NCBI GenBank assembly: GCA_030411725.1
Contig: MU839829.1
Span: 744,001-808,000, forward strand
DNA length: 64,000 nt
DNA from: Echria macrotheca
Taxonomy: Eukaryota > Ascomycota > Sordariomycetes > Sordariales > Schizotheciaceae
Direction of reading: 5' to 3'
Position 1 is the first letter of the stretch. The number at the start of each line of letters is the position of its first letter. The notes beneath the pieces are model-generated. The model saw nothing but the letters and a program-made list of their open reading frames with translations, had not been told where the DNA came from and did no database searches. The position numbers and the translations under genes are program-made. This document shows positions 23,712 through 34,047 of this stretch, piece by piece.

Positions 23712-25096
23712 ATGCATCCCATTCCAACGAGGGCCCGTGGCATTGCCGCACTTGCGCACAGGATAAACCTTACCAGATGGAGAAATAGCCACCAATTCTT
23801 CTTTTGCGCGTCCGTTTCTGCGCGGAACTACCATGGATCGCGGGACAACACGGCAGCAGTTGTGGTCGGCGCCGGACCCGCCGGAATCGCCGTTGTCGGC
23901 AACCTCCTCGAACACCTGCCGGCGGATGCTGGAAAGATCACCTGGATAGATCCAGAATTTAATGCAGGGAGAATCAGGAACTACGGTCAAGTTCCCAGGT
24001 GAGAATTCTTCTGCGGATCATTGACACACACAGACTGACCATCGACAGCAACACCAAGATCGGCCTTTTCTTGGAATACGCCCGGGCATTGGAGCCCTTC
24101 AGGGAGATTTACGAAAAGTCACCGAAGCAAAATGCAATCAGGGTCCTCGAGGCCATGCCCAAGGATGAAACCTGCTCCTTGGGGTACGCCGGCGACATGC
24201 TGCGACAGCTCACTCAGGGTCTCGCAGCGCACGAGAGGATAAACAAGGTAACGGCACATGTCGTCACCTCGGAACGGCAGAGCGATGCATCAAATTGGGA
24301 GCTGCAACTTCAACCGCCACGGAAAACCGAAGCGGAAACCCTCGGAAGCGTCACGTCGCCCATGGTCGTCTACTGCACCGGCTCGTTCCCGACGAAGATG
24401 CAGCTCCATCCGGATCTGACGAAAAACGGTGTCGAGCAGGTACACCTGGATACGGCGCTGAATCCCCCGTTGCTGGCCAAGGAGCTCGTCCGTCGGCAAG
24501 ACCAGGACATCACCCGCGTCGGTGTAATCGGGGCCTCGCACTCGGCCGTTCTAGTCCTCATGAACCTCGTGAAGCTCGCGCAGACAAGCAGGCCGGACAT
24601 CCGGGTGGACTGGTTCGCACGCTCGCCACACTTCAAGTACGCCGAACAGAAAGACGGATGGATACTGTACGACAACACGGGTCTCAAGGGCACAGCCGCA
24701 GTATTCGCGCGGACCGAACTCGACGGGAACAAGCTGCTCACCAGTGAGGCCGGCAAGATTATTACCCGGATCGACTGCTCCGGTGGCCTCGAAAAGGAAG
24801 CGGCCACAATTCGGAGCCGGGGACTCGGGTGTCAGTACATCATCCCTGCGATTGGGTTCACGCCGAGGCCGATTCCCGGGTTTGCGTCGAACAACAAGCC
24901 TTTGTTTAATCATCGGACCGGCGCGTTTGAGGACCATGCGGGCGGGTTGATCAAGGGACTCTATGGGGCTGGTATTGCGTTTCCTGAACAGGTGACCGAC
25001 CCGGCGGGGCACACTGAGTATGCGGTTGGGTTTTGGAAGTTTATGAGGTTTCTGAGGAGGGTTGTTCCGGAGTGGGTGGCCAAGGAGGCGAGGTGA
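23712..25096 (+). CDS. FAD/NAD(P)-dependent oxidoreductase, probably mitochondrial, 444 aa
   Basis: Exons 23712-23998 and 24049-25096, intron 50 bp (GTGAGA...CTGACC...ACAG), one frame of 444 codons. A dinucleotide-binding fold begins at about residue 40 (VVVGAGPAGIAVVGNLL, i.e. GxGxxG). A second Rossmann-like motif (VGVIGASHSAVLVL) follows near the middle, and a C-terminal GLYGAGIAFPE segment is typical of FAD-binding ends. The layout is that of two-dinucleotide flavoproteins (pyridine nucleotide-disulfide oxidoreductase or ornithine/lysine monooxygenase-like superfamily), but no CxxxxC redox pair is visible at the usual place. The first 35 residues are Arg-rich without acidic residues, as in mitochondrial presequences. 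The substrate is unknown. An in-frame upstream Met at 23664 is possible. Confidence 0.75.
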
Positions 25097-25946
25097 GGAC
25101 CGTTCCGGCTGGGGGTGCATCAATGGAGGTGGCACTTAAGAGTGGTGTGCAGGTCCGGGGGAAGAGTTGTATCTCAGCTCGACGGTTGTATTCAAAGTCT
25201 TCGACTCGACCTATTTCTAGACATTTGGACTACATGTAGACTACCTAGAGTTTTGTGTTGGAACTCAGCACCGCACTAATGTAGACCGGACTTACAAGTA
25301 GAGATACGCACGCGTCTACCGCTCACTATGGATTACGTGTACTTCCATCACTTGCCGGCTTTATCAGGAATGCACGATACCAACAAATCAACCTACCGAG
25401 GACCAAATCGCAATCACATGAAACCACATCCTCGGCCCAACCGCCCGCAAAGCACGCCACCCTCGGGACGTGTCCAACGTTCTGCCCTGCCGCACCACAC
25501 GCTAAGCCCAAACGAGCCACGAGTTCGACGCGGGCTGCCTGACAGGGCGTTTTAAGTTTTCTCCTCTCCAAATCTCAGCCCTAATTAACCGCTTCCAGGC
25601 GCCCTGCATCCCAGGGTACACAGCCCTCTAATTTAACGTCCTCGCGACCGGATTAGGTAGATATCAGCCAAGACTTTTTTATCTATTGACCAGTCACCAG
25701 CGGCCTCCCTCTTGTTTGTCGGGCGTCGACACGCGTGATAAATAGGCAGCTACCGCGATGTGTCAATTTTGATTGTGTCCATCTGTCTTTGCATTTTTCA
25801 TCGCTCACTCACCCATCAGATAATGATATTGATCTCAGCTAGTTTATTTGAGGACCGAGTCGAACAGCAACGTCGCAGCTCTCATTCGCAACTTCACAAA
25901 TCACAACATCAACTCATCACGCGCAATTTTCACCCCAACCACCATC
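25097..25946. other. Intergenic, promoter of the ankyrin gene
   Basis: 850 bp. The ankyrin frame is open upstream to 25848, but that N-terminus looks like translated 5' UTR. CAAC/TCACC-rich leader just before the chosen start. Nothing else seen. Confidence 0.5.
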
Positions 25947-27443
25947 ATGGACGAACCCGTCCCGACATACACCGAAACCGACACGGACGGCCTACCCGCC
26001 TGGCTCGAAGCTAACGCCGACCGCCTGTCCCTCCTCCAACTCCCGCTCACGAAATGGCCAACCCGGACCTATCTCCACCACCTCCCAACAACAAGCCCGG
26101 TCCCCCCTTCGACCCCTTCCTCCTCCCCCTCCACCGCCAAAGATCCCACCACCACCACAACAACAACCAGTCCCCCAGCCCCAACCCAAGCCGACCTAGA
26201 CGAAATCTACACCCTCCAAACCTCGCTCATCCGAACCCTCCACTCAGCCATCCGCTCCCAAAACACCGCCCTAATCTCCCACCTCATCACAACCGGCCTC
26301 GTCTCCCCCGACGTACCCACCCCCGACGGCGCAACCCCCCTAATCACGTCCATAACCGCCGGCCACGGCCACGTCACATCGCACCTCATCGCCCTCGGCG
26401 CGGACCCCAACACGCCCGGCAAATACAAGGGCCATCCGCGTACACCGCTCATGGTCGCCGCCGCGCTCGGCCGTTTGCCCCTCGTAAAACTGCTCCACAA
26501 AGATTATGGGGCTGACGAAGCGATCATCGCGCCCGACGGCCAGCTTGCGTTGAGGCTGGCGGCGGACGCGGGACACCGCGAGGTGGTGGATTATTTACCA
26601 TCCCGAAGGGGGGGTGCGTTCAGGCGGTGGCGGACGCACCATGCTGAGGCTATCAGGAGGATTAAAAAGGCGGGGTATAACATCTACCGCTTCTTTCGGT
26701 TTTTCGTCTGGGACGTGCCGCGGTTTTTTGTCTGGTCCGTGCCGAAGCATGTTTTGGTGCTGCCGGCGGTGAAAGGGTGTAGGTGGTGCTGGGCGAATCG
26801 GAAGCGGTTCGCGGGGTGGTGTCGGCATCAGGTGAGGGAGATGCCGGGGCGGGTGAAGCGCGGCGCGAAAGCGGTTTGGAAGGTTGCGAAGGAGGTGCCG
26901 GGGGAGGTGTGGAGTGCTGCGAGGAAAGTTCCCGGGGAGGTGTGGGATGTTATGAAGAAGATTCCGGGTGTTGTTGAGAGGGTGGCTAAGGCGGTGTGGC
27001 GGTTTGTGTGTCGCATTCCCGGCGCGATGAGGACCGTTGCGGCTTGGATTTGGGGGTGTCTCAAGAGGGCGGGGGTCGCGGTGGCGGATGTTTTTCTCAA
27101 GGTTGTCTCGGCCGTGCATACCGCGCTCATGGCTGTGCTGGGCTTCTTCAGGGGTATCTCGCTGCGAGATGTATGGAATGGGTTCTGCGAGGTGTTGAGG
27201 GCTGTGTTTGTTCGGCTGCCGCAGGCGTTGTGGGAGGGGGTTAAGGCCGCGGGGAAGATGACGCGCAAGGTGCTCGAGGGGCTGTTTGGGTGTATTGGGT
27301 CCGTCATCTGGTACTTCTTCGTTGGGTTGTGGTGGGCGGCAAAGTATGTGCCGACGCAGTTGTGGAGTATTATCTGTGGGATTGGGAGTTCGATCGCCAA
27401 GGGGTATCATGAGATCTTGGTCTGGATTAATCCGAAGCACTAG
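25947..27443 (+). CDS. Ankyrin-repeat protein with 11-residue-repeat amphipathic tail, 498 aa
   Basis: The start at 25947 (MDEPVPTYTETD) is preferred over 25848 because of its ACCATCATGG context and because the extra 33 residues look non-coding. Residues about 87-217 contain ankyrin repeats (ALISHLITTG...DGATPLITSITAGHGHVTSHLIALGADPN; HPRTPLMVAAALGRLPLVKLL; GQLALRLAADAGHREVVDYL). The second half (about 235-498) is rich in Trp, Phe, Val, Lys and Arg. It contains consecutive 11-residue units with a PGEVW-like end (residues about 301-366), then long amphipathic helices (VFLKVVSAVHTALMAVLGFF). Tails with 11-mer periodicity in other families bind membranes or lipid droplets; that role here is inference. 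The coding strand changes from C-rich to G-rich at about 26590. Confidence 0.75.
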   Translation: MDEPVPTYTETDTDGLPAWLEANADRLSLLQLPLTKWPTRTYLHHLPTTSPVPPSTPSSSPSTAKDPTTTTTTTSPPAPTQADLDEIYTLQTSLIRTLHSAIRSQNTALISHLITTGLVSPDVPTPDGATPLITSITAGHGHVTSHLIALGADPNTPGKYKGHPRTPLMVAAALGRLPLVKLLHKDYGADEAIIAPDGQLALRLAADAGHREVVDYLPSRRGGAFRRWRTHHAEAIRRIKKAGYNIYRFFRFFVWDVPRFFVWSVPKHVLVLPAVKGCRWCWANRKRFAGWCRHQVREMPGRVKRGAKAVWKVAKEVPGEVWSAARKVPGEVWDVMKKIPGVVERVAKAVWRFVCRIPGAMRTVAAWIWGCLKRAGVAVADVFLKVVSAVHTALMAVLGFFRGISLRDVWNGFCEVLRAVFVRLPQALWEGVKAAGKMTRKVLEGLFGCIGSVIWYFFVGLWWAAKYVPTQLWSIICGIGSSIAKGYHEILVWINPKH

Positions 27444-28229
27444 AGTAGTTCTAGGCAGCGCTGTTTCTTTATTTGGGATGTGTGGTTGGAGGTTTCCTCG
27501 GGTTTGGCGCTTGGTCAGGTTTTTATTTGGCGCTGGGTACCCGGGAATCTTGAAAGCTTTATTGTGGCTAGAGCTCCGCTGTTTCCTAACCACATGTTTG
27601 TGGATAATCATACGTATCCCCCCTCCTCCAAGCATCCCTGTTCTGCAGAGATTTAAGAAACGCGGGCACCACTGACATGCGGCAGCTCTCCCAAAGGCTG
27701 TGCTTGGCTTTTTCGCTAGGATACATTCTGGAAATCCAAGGCGCAGAACACATCCAACTGTCGCCGGTAGAAGACTGACAATCATCAGCAATATGGCTGA
27801 TACCAAGGATGAGGTGGGGGCGTAACTTCGCCGCTTTTTATCGATGTTTGTCCGAGTGGGATAGATCAGGGAGGTTGGCGATCTCTACTAGCCATTCGCT
27901 GCACATCCCCAGTACTTTTCCTGCCATGCATGCCGACCATGCATATTGGTTATTTGAAGGTGATTTTGCAGGCGAGATACATACCTACCCCAGGCAGTGT
28001 AGCTTGGATCTGATTTACCATAAAATGAGCTGCTTCCTGATATGGACTTACAGACCTATATAGTCGGTTCCGTTTCCCCTGCCAACTGATAATACCTAAA
28101 TACACAACAACGTCCAAAATATATGATCTTGCGGAATTGAAAGCTGTAGAAGGTTTCTGCGGGCCCATCCTTAGGTCGCCCCAGTTTCTGTCGCCGAAGC
28201 GTCGCAAACCAATAGAAAAACAGTTTGGC
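27444..28229. other. Intergenic
   Basis: Convergent 3' ends of the ankyrin gene and the secreted protein gene. No supported ORF. Confidence 0.5.
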
Positions 28230-29343
28230 TCAAGGACCACCCGCACGACCATTGGTATCCAGCCAACGGTCGCCCTTGTTGCGGTTGTACCTGTCACCGT
28301 GGACGCAGTAGAAAGAAGAGCCTCGGCCCCCAGCATTGGGTGACCACATGACATACGGCGATCCGTTGTCGTGCATGCCTGTACACTGGTTTAGATCGGC
28401 ATTCCGAACCGTGTAGGCAGTTTGAGCTTCGTTCTTCCAGACGCTCACAGTGTCTCCAGCGTCGGCGCTGCACCTATAGTCGTTTCCGGTTTCGACCGAC
28501 TGCTCGACAGCAAAGCCGCCAGTAATCCACGAGAACGCGGATGCCGACGCACTCCAAGAGATCGTGTATGAAGATGACTCGGTGTAACCAGCTTCACAGC
28601 TGTTCTGCCCGCAGTGCATGGGAAACTGAGTTGGGACGAGGTGGTCAGCGTGTGTTTCAACCGTCAGTTCACCATCCCCCCGAGTATGAAGACGATAAGG
28701 GAAGATGATATCATACACTCAACTGTATATTCATGGGGTTTTGATGTGGGTCGCCATCCCCAACCCGGTACGTTGTTTAAGACCACATGCCACATGCTCC
28801 TTGGCGCTTCTCAACCGGGGCGGTCGTGTTGTGCACAACCAAGGGATGCGCTGCAGGCACAGCCCAGGAGACTCCTTTCTGCAGGGAGCGCAAGATGTGA
28901 CCCAGCTGATGAGTGTCGGAAAAACAGTCAGACGGTCCAGCCTTGTTTGTGATGGGACTAAGCTGGACGGCCTCGGGAATCGACACAGCACATTCGACCA
29001 AGGACTCATTCAAACTATGCATGCGACTGCATGAAACCCCCCCGGAGTATTTGACGTCCTGGTGGATGAGATAGCTGAAAGGTCCGACGGTGATGTTGCC
29101 CGCGCCATTCTTGTCGACTGCAAACGAGATGGCATGGTTCTGGAACGGGCCGGAATCCAAGGAGCTCGAACACGAGTGGCCGAGGAGCTCGGTTCTTTCC
29201 TCATTCCATGCCGCAATGGAGGATTGGGCCGTGACTTTGTTGTAGTGAAACTCGATGCTAAGCTGTGTAGCCTCGACACCGCCAAGTGCCATACAGCTTG
29301 CCAGCGTAGCGGATGTGCAAAACGCAGTGATATTGACCTTCAT
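28230..29343 (-). CDS. Secreted Cys-rich protein, probably two exons, about 307 aa
   Basis: The first frame (start 29343) has a signal peptide (MKVNITAFCTSATLASCMALGG). The second frame, ending at 28230, encodes a Cys-rich domain beginning FPMHCGQNSCEAGYTE and ending NGRAGGP, a layout I associate with secreted proteins of filamentous fungi. The acceptor before FPMHC (AACTCAG at 28626, with a GCTGAC branch) is good. The only in-phase donor I find is GTTGAG at 28815, which gives 176 + 131 residues in one frame; the intron (190 bp) is long and the donor weak, so the junction may be wrong or a small exon may be missing. Other upstream GT sites break the frame. The function is unknown; extracellular location is inferred from the signal peptide. 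Confidence 0.55.
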
Positions 29344-30532
29344 GATGAAAGTTTTCAAGAGAGCCAAGGAGAATTGGATGGTGTTCGGAAGCGGGTTGGA
29401 TGGACTGGTAACAAGGTAGGTAGGTAGCCAAGATCGATGCGTGCCATCGTCGCGCTATTTATCATTTTCCGTTCGTGAGTTTGAACATCAAGGAGCTTCA
29501 AGTTTGCTGCCAGTTACAGCATCTCACAATGGAGAACTCATCTGCCGACAACTCTGTGCCCCTCATCTACGGATTGTCGGCGAGTTTTGAATTTTAGACG
29601 ACCAACAACTTATGAACGGAGATGAGGTTGGAGAGTCAGCCTTGTTGTTGCATCAACCGTCGAACCTTGCTCCGCCGTGACACTCATTGAATCAGCACAT
29701 AGGTGTTGTAATTAGATGCGTAGGTATCACGGGTGGATGCAACGGCGGTGTTGTGTTGAGCCTAAGTGTCAGCCAGACATTTTCCATCCCTCATCTCTAC
29801 CTAAGGTATTCATGTCGGGTAGAGCTCAAAAAAGCCCATAGGGTATAAAGCCTGAATGCGCCCCTGATGTTTTGACGGCGAATCGCGAACCAACGCATCT
29901 ACCCGTATGCACATTCTCAATACGACCTTACAGTTTACCCGGCTCAAGGTTGATGTATTTCTCTCAAGAGCATACCCGACACTTCTATCCGAGTTGCATC
30001 GGTACAGATCCAAAGGCTTTATGAAATACGCATTCAAGATGTATTACCTCGGTGCTATTCCAAAATTACTTCGCACCTACATGTAGTAGGTGGTATTGAC
30101 GGCTGATACGCCTGAACGCCGCGTGTTGTTGGTTTCATTATAGCTTGCTTCCGGCACGGCACGAGTCCCGACGATTCGGTTCGGTCCGAATCACAGTATA
30201 TAGCCGGTGCTTCACTAGACCTCGCCATTGGAAAGACCTGGTCACAATCATGTGAATGCGACCAACCGACCGCCCAAACAAATGTCTAAACGTCGGTAAC
30301 GTTGTCGCCGCTATGCACTGTTTGATGTTAGCGAAAGAATGGAACATATATACGCCCCCGCGCTGCCTCTGATCATGCAAGCTGCTATCTCCTCTTCCTC
30401 ATCCAAGAAAGTCCAATTTACGTTCCGCTCTTGTTCCGCTCTTGAGCAAACAAAATCCTCCTTTTTGGCTTCATCCTCACGCCGCGCTACCTTCCAACTT
30501 TGCCACGCTACACGCTACCTTCCAACCTAGAC
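29344..30532. other. Intergenic, divergent promoters
   Basis: 1.2 kb between the divergent secreted-protein gene and the small Cys protein gene. No supported ORF; GGTAGGTAGG occurs near 29415. Confidence 0.5.
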
Positions 30533-30943
30533 ATGTCAGCTAACACGAGCTGCCCGGCGGGAGGCAACTCGCTGCCCGAGTTCAGCGCCCTCGCCATCCC
30601 CGGCAACCTCACGACGACTTTTATCCCCGGCAGCAACGGCTCGGACAAGGTCATGACGGCCTGTTGCGCCCCCAACACGGTCCACATTGCTTCCGGGTGC
30701 TACGAGTGGTGTGAGGTGCCCAGCTCACGGCTGCACAACTTGTCGAAACACGACATTGAGAATGACATGGTTGACTGCCTGCAGTCTAACGGGTGGGCTG
30801 TCAACCAGTCCAGTATTTTAGGGGTACATATCGCTAATGGCGCTGGGACACGTGCCATCTCTATCAAGGAGTGCTGGACATGGGTTGTGTTTCTCTCGGG
30901 CGTTGCCGCGTTTGGTTGGGGCCTTGATGGGGGGAACGTGTGA
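30533..30943 (+). CDS. Small Cys-rich protein with C-terminal hydrophobic segment, 136 aa
   Basis: The start at 30533 is chosen because the upstream codons look like leader. The middle carries a Cys cluster (MTACCAPNTVHIASGCYEWCEVP), and the last 25 residues are hydrophobic (CWTWVVFLSGVAAFGWGL). No N-terminal signal is visible, yet several NxT/NxS sites occur. I think this is a conserved small fungal protein family, but its role is unknown to me. Single exon. Confidence 0.55.
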   Translation: MSANTSCPAGGNSLPEFSALAIPGNLTTTFIPGSNGSDKVMTACCAPNTVHIASGCYEWCEVPSSRLHNLSKHDIENDMVDCLQSNGWAVNQSSILGVHIANGAGTRAISIKECWTWVVFLSGVAAFGWGLDGGNV

Positions 30944-31694
30944 TGTGAAGGAACTTCAGATTTCACAGTATTGCTGCTTTTGTCCAGGTAAGGTACCTAC
31001 CAACGGAGAAATGGTCTCTAAAAATGAGGGAAACCTGGCTTCTGTTAGGCTGGGAAGGAGCACCCTGGGCAGGATAGCAGGAGCACCCTGACCCCACCAC
31101 CTGTATTTAGCCAGTCGTGAGGACTCATCCTCTCTTCCACCAAACAAGCATCCTTACCTGCACTTCTTCACTTGGTAGTACCGCGAGGTTCCCGGATTTC
31201 TGAAAATGCCATGGCGCTCACGGGTGCTTTGATGAGACAGATCTGAGGAAGTTACTGAGAGCCATCAATTATTCGCGTTCAGTCTCTTGGTCCTCGAATC
31301 CTTATTCTCTCAGTCCCAGTCCATTACAGCCCGTGCAAAATAAGAACTTAAGTTGGGCAGTCTACGGATTATACAATTTCAGTATGTACCATTATCTCGT
31401 CAGAATAATACCTCTAAACCAATCATTTACCGCCAACAACTCTGTTCCCTCCAGAGCCCCCCGATTCGTAATAGGCAATGATCTTGGAGCCCCGCACCTG
31501 GCGTTAATGTGCTCAGCTTGTGCCACGGAGGGCAACTTCCCCGATTGGTTTATCGACGCTTGTCCCAACGAAGCCAACCGCAGATGAAACAGAACCTGGT
31601 CAGACCGCAGCATTTCCCGCAAGTGTCCAACGTCAGCTGTCTTCAACAATCCATCAATCAATCCACCAACATATGTCCTTCAAATTTCACCATC
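30944..31694. other. Intergenic, upstream of HET gene 1
   Basis: 750 bp. The HET frame is open back to 31509, but this part looks like leader. A repeated GGAAGGAGCACCCTG/GGAGCACCCTG pair lies at 31055-31090. Nothing else seen. Confidence 0.45.
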
Positions 31695-33488
31695 ATGCGT
31701 CTTCTTAACGCTCAGGATCTGACCCTCAAGGAATTCTTTTCCAGAGTCCCTCCCTACGCGATCCTCTCGCACACATGGGGCTCGGAGGAAGTGACGTTCC
31801 AGGACATGGGGATCGGCCTGCAGCACGCCGGCACTAAGAAGGGCTTCGCCAAAATCAAGGGCTGCTGCGAGCTGGCATGGAAGCGTGGCTTCCAATGGGT
31901 CTGGATAGACACGTGCTGCATCGACAAGACGTCAAGCTCAGAGCTCTCCGAGGCCATCAATTCCATGTACCGGTGGTACAAGGAATCCAGCGTCTGCTTT
32001 GCCTACCTGGTTGACGTGCCGACTTCGCTAGCAGGCCCATTTCTGCCCGATCTCCCCTCCTCTCCCTTGTTGCCCGACAGAGCATCGCCCGACGAAGCAC
32101 GGGAACAGTCGGAATTCACGAACAGCCGCTGGTTTCAGCGCGGCTGGACGCTTCAAGAGCTCATCGCTCCCAACACTCTCGAGTTTTACGCCGCTGACTG
32201 GGCTGAGATCGGGACCAAGGCGAGCCTTGCAAAGCTCATCCATAGAAGGACGAACATCCACATCGATGTCATCCGCGGATCCCGCAGCCCTCTCCAGTTC
32301 CCGGCCGCCACGCGCATGTCCTGGTGCACCAAACGGATCACGTCACGCGTAGAAGACATGGCCTATTGCCTGCTCGGTCTCTTCGATGTCAACATGCCTC
32401 TACTCTACGGGGAGGGACACCGAGCTTTTAAGCGGCTGCAAGAAGAGATATTCCTCAGGTCGGAGCCATACAGCTTGCTGGTGCACAGCCAGGTGCCCGG
32501 GGCCTTTCTTGCCAGCCATCCGATGTGGTTCTACAAAGTCTCGGCGTCTACGGCGACTGGTATGCCGGATGATACCGGCTACTACAATGTTAGAAACATC
32601 AAGTCACGCCTAAAAGTCCTTCCATGGGCTGAGCTTAACGAGGCCTCTGACTCCTGGACTTCTTTTGAAGCGCCACAACTAACAAGCAGAGGCATTCTGA
32701 CAACACTATTAACAATCCCTCTACCTCCTCGCTCTGGACAAACAACGCAGGAAACAGCGTCTGAGAGTACAGAGTACCTGGCTTGGACCTTCACAAAGGC
32801 GGGCGACAATCCTGTCTGCATCATACTGGACGTACCACATGCCGTCGATGATCTGATGTCAAGGCACGTCAATGACTCGGCGGCAGCGGCAATTCGTACG
32901 GCAAAAAGAGCGTATTTCCATAGCGTCATGTTAGTCCCCGCCCTGGCTCTCGCACACTTCAGACCAATGAAACTCTATCTGGCTACGACCCCCTTCCGGC
33001 TGCGCGCAGATATTATCGGTAGCGATCGTTTGCTGGCCAGCGCCATACCCGTCATTTTCGAGTGTCCCCACGACAGGATACAAATCACCAACCGTTATCC
33101 AATGCCGGAGAGTCACATGTCGTTTCCTGGAAAGTACTGGTTCGGCCAAGAATCCGAGAGCAAAGATCACGGCGGCCTACGGCGTCTCGACTTCGAAGTG
33201 GTAGTGGATGCCGGCAGCACCGGCAGAGGGCACTGTGCCATCGTGATTCTCTTTTCTCCAGACGGCAGTGAATCCCGTTGCGCTGTCTCGGCCATCGCCA
33301 AGGACGCCAAACTTGGTGGTCCCGAATATTGCAGTCTCGCAGAGGCCTGTTTGTCCGATCGTTCTGTCTGTCCCGTCGGCAGCAAGCTTAGCCTCCGTTT
33401 GGCAATCAGGAGGACCATAACCGGGGTACTCGACGCTTCTACAGATGGTCGAGCGCTGCTTGCATCCCTGTCCGTGGTGGAACGTTAG
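31695..33488 (+). CDS. HET-domain (heterokaryon incompatibility-type) protein 1, 597 aa
   Basis: The start at 31695 (MRLLNAQDLTLKEFF) gives the usual beginning of HET proteins related to HET-D/HET-E. Conserved blocks follow in order: YAILSHTWGSEEVTFQDM (block 1, about 19-40), WVWIDTCCIDKTSSSELSE (block 2, about 73-93), WFQRGWTLQELIAP (block 3), and RVEDMAYCLLGLFDVNMPLLYGEG. After the HET domain comes a region of about 340 residues with no NACHT P-loop and no WD40 repeats, so this is a stand-alone HET protein, not a full HET-E-like NLR. HET domains, related in fold to TIR domains, trigger cell death when activated. The partner gene is unknown. Single exon, intact. Confidence 0.9.
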   Translation: MRLLNAQDLTLKEFFSRVPPYAILSHTWGSEEVTFQDMGIGLQHAGTKKGFAKIKGCCELAWKRGFQWVWIDTCCIDKTSSSELSEAINSMYRWYKESSVCFAYLVDVPTSLAGPFLPDLPSSPLLPDRASPDEAREQSEFTNSRWFQRGWTLQELIAPNTLEFYAADWAEIGTKASLAKLIHRRTNIHIDVIRGSRSPLQFPAATRMSWCTKRITSRVEDMAYCLLGLFDVNMPLLYGEGHRAFKRLQEEIFLRSEPYSLLVHSQVPGAFLASHPMWFYKVSASTATGMPDDTGYYNVRNIKSRLKVLPWAELNEASDSWTSFEAPQLTSRGILTTLLTIPLPPRSGQTTQETASESTEYLAWTFTKAGDNPVCIILDVPHAVDDLMSRHVNDSAAAAIRTAKRAYFHSVMLVPALALAHFRPMKLYLATTPFRLRADIIGSDRLLASAIPVIFECPHDRIQITNRYPMPESHMSFPGKYWFGQESESKDHGGLRRLDFEVVVDAGSTGRGHCAIVILFSPDGSESRCAVSAIAKDAKLGGPEYCSLAEACLSDRSVCPVGSKLSLRLAIRRTITGVLDASTDGRALLASLSVVER

Positions 33489-34039
33489 CTCTGTGGGATA
33501 TCACGGCGATTTCAAGAGCCAGAGGGGCTTAGCTAGGCTGTGAAGACGACCAGACTCAGGAAAGACCTGGGCAGTTTTATTTTTTCCCCCACAAACACTA
33601 GGAGGTCTAGGTCTAGTTTCATTGGGTCAGTTAAGGGCGGGGGGGCTCCGAACACGCCTGAAACCGAACAGGTCTGGTACCATGTCAACCACCATTCCCC
33701 CCAACTTAAGAACACATCTTTCTCCATCAATCCTGAATGAATTCCTTGTCTTCTTTTGTCACTAAATCTACCATGGTTTGCTACATAGAAAGGGGTCTTC
33801 GTACGGTTTGTGCCGAGGCGATCAAAACTCGAAAACTATACCTACCTAGGTACCTAGCCGCCACTAATAACTGCAACATCCTCCCCTCCGCAATTTATAA
33901 CCGCCCTCTATGGCGCTCTTCCTCGAATGGTTGCTTCCCAGGATGAACACCGATTCATTAGCCAGCAACAGGACCGTCAAAACAGCCATCAGCAATACAA
34001 CCACAGGGGTGTGTGTGGTAGTTGGTTCGTACCAAAAGT
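33489..34039. other. Intergenic
   Basis: Downstream of HET gene 1 up to the 8-bp duplication of the TIR element. CCTACCTAGGTACCTAG at 33840-33857. No supported ORF. Confidence 0.5.
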
Positions 34040-34047
34040 TTCGCAAA

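Noticed and set aside
26595..27806. 403-codon minus-strand frame
   Set aside because: Antisense shadow of the G-rich second half of the ankyrin gene; Pro/His/Arg/Asn-rich as expected of a reverse-complement reading.
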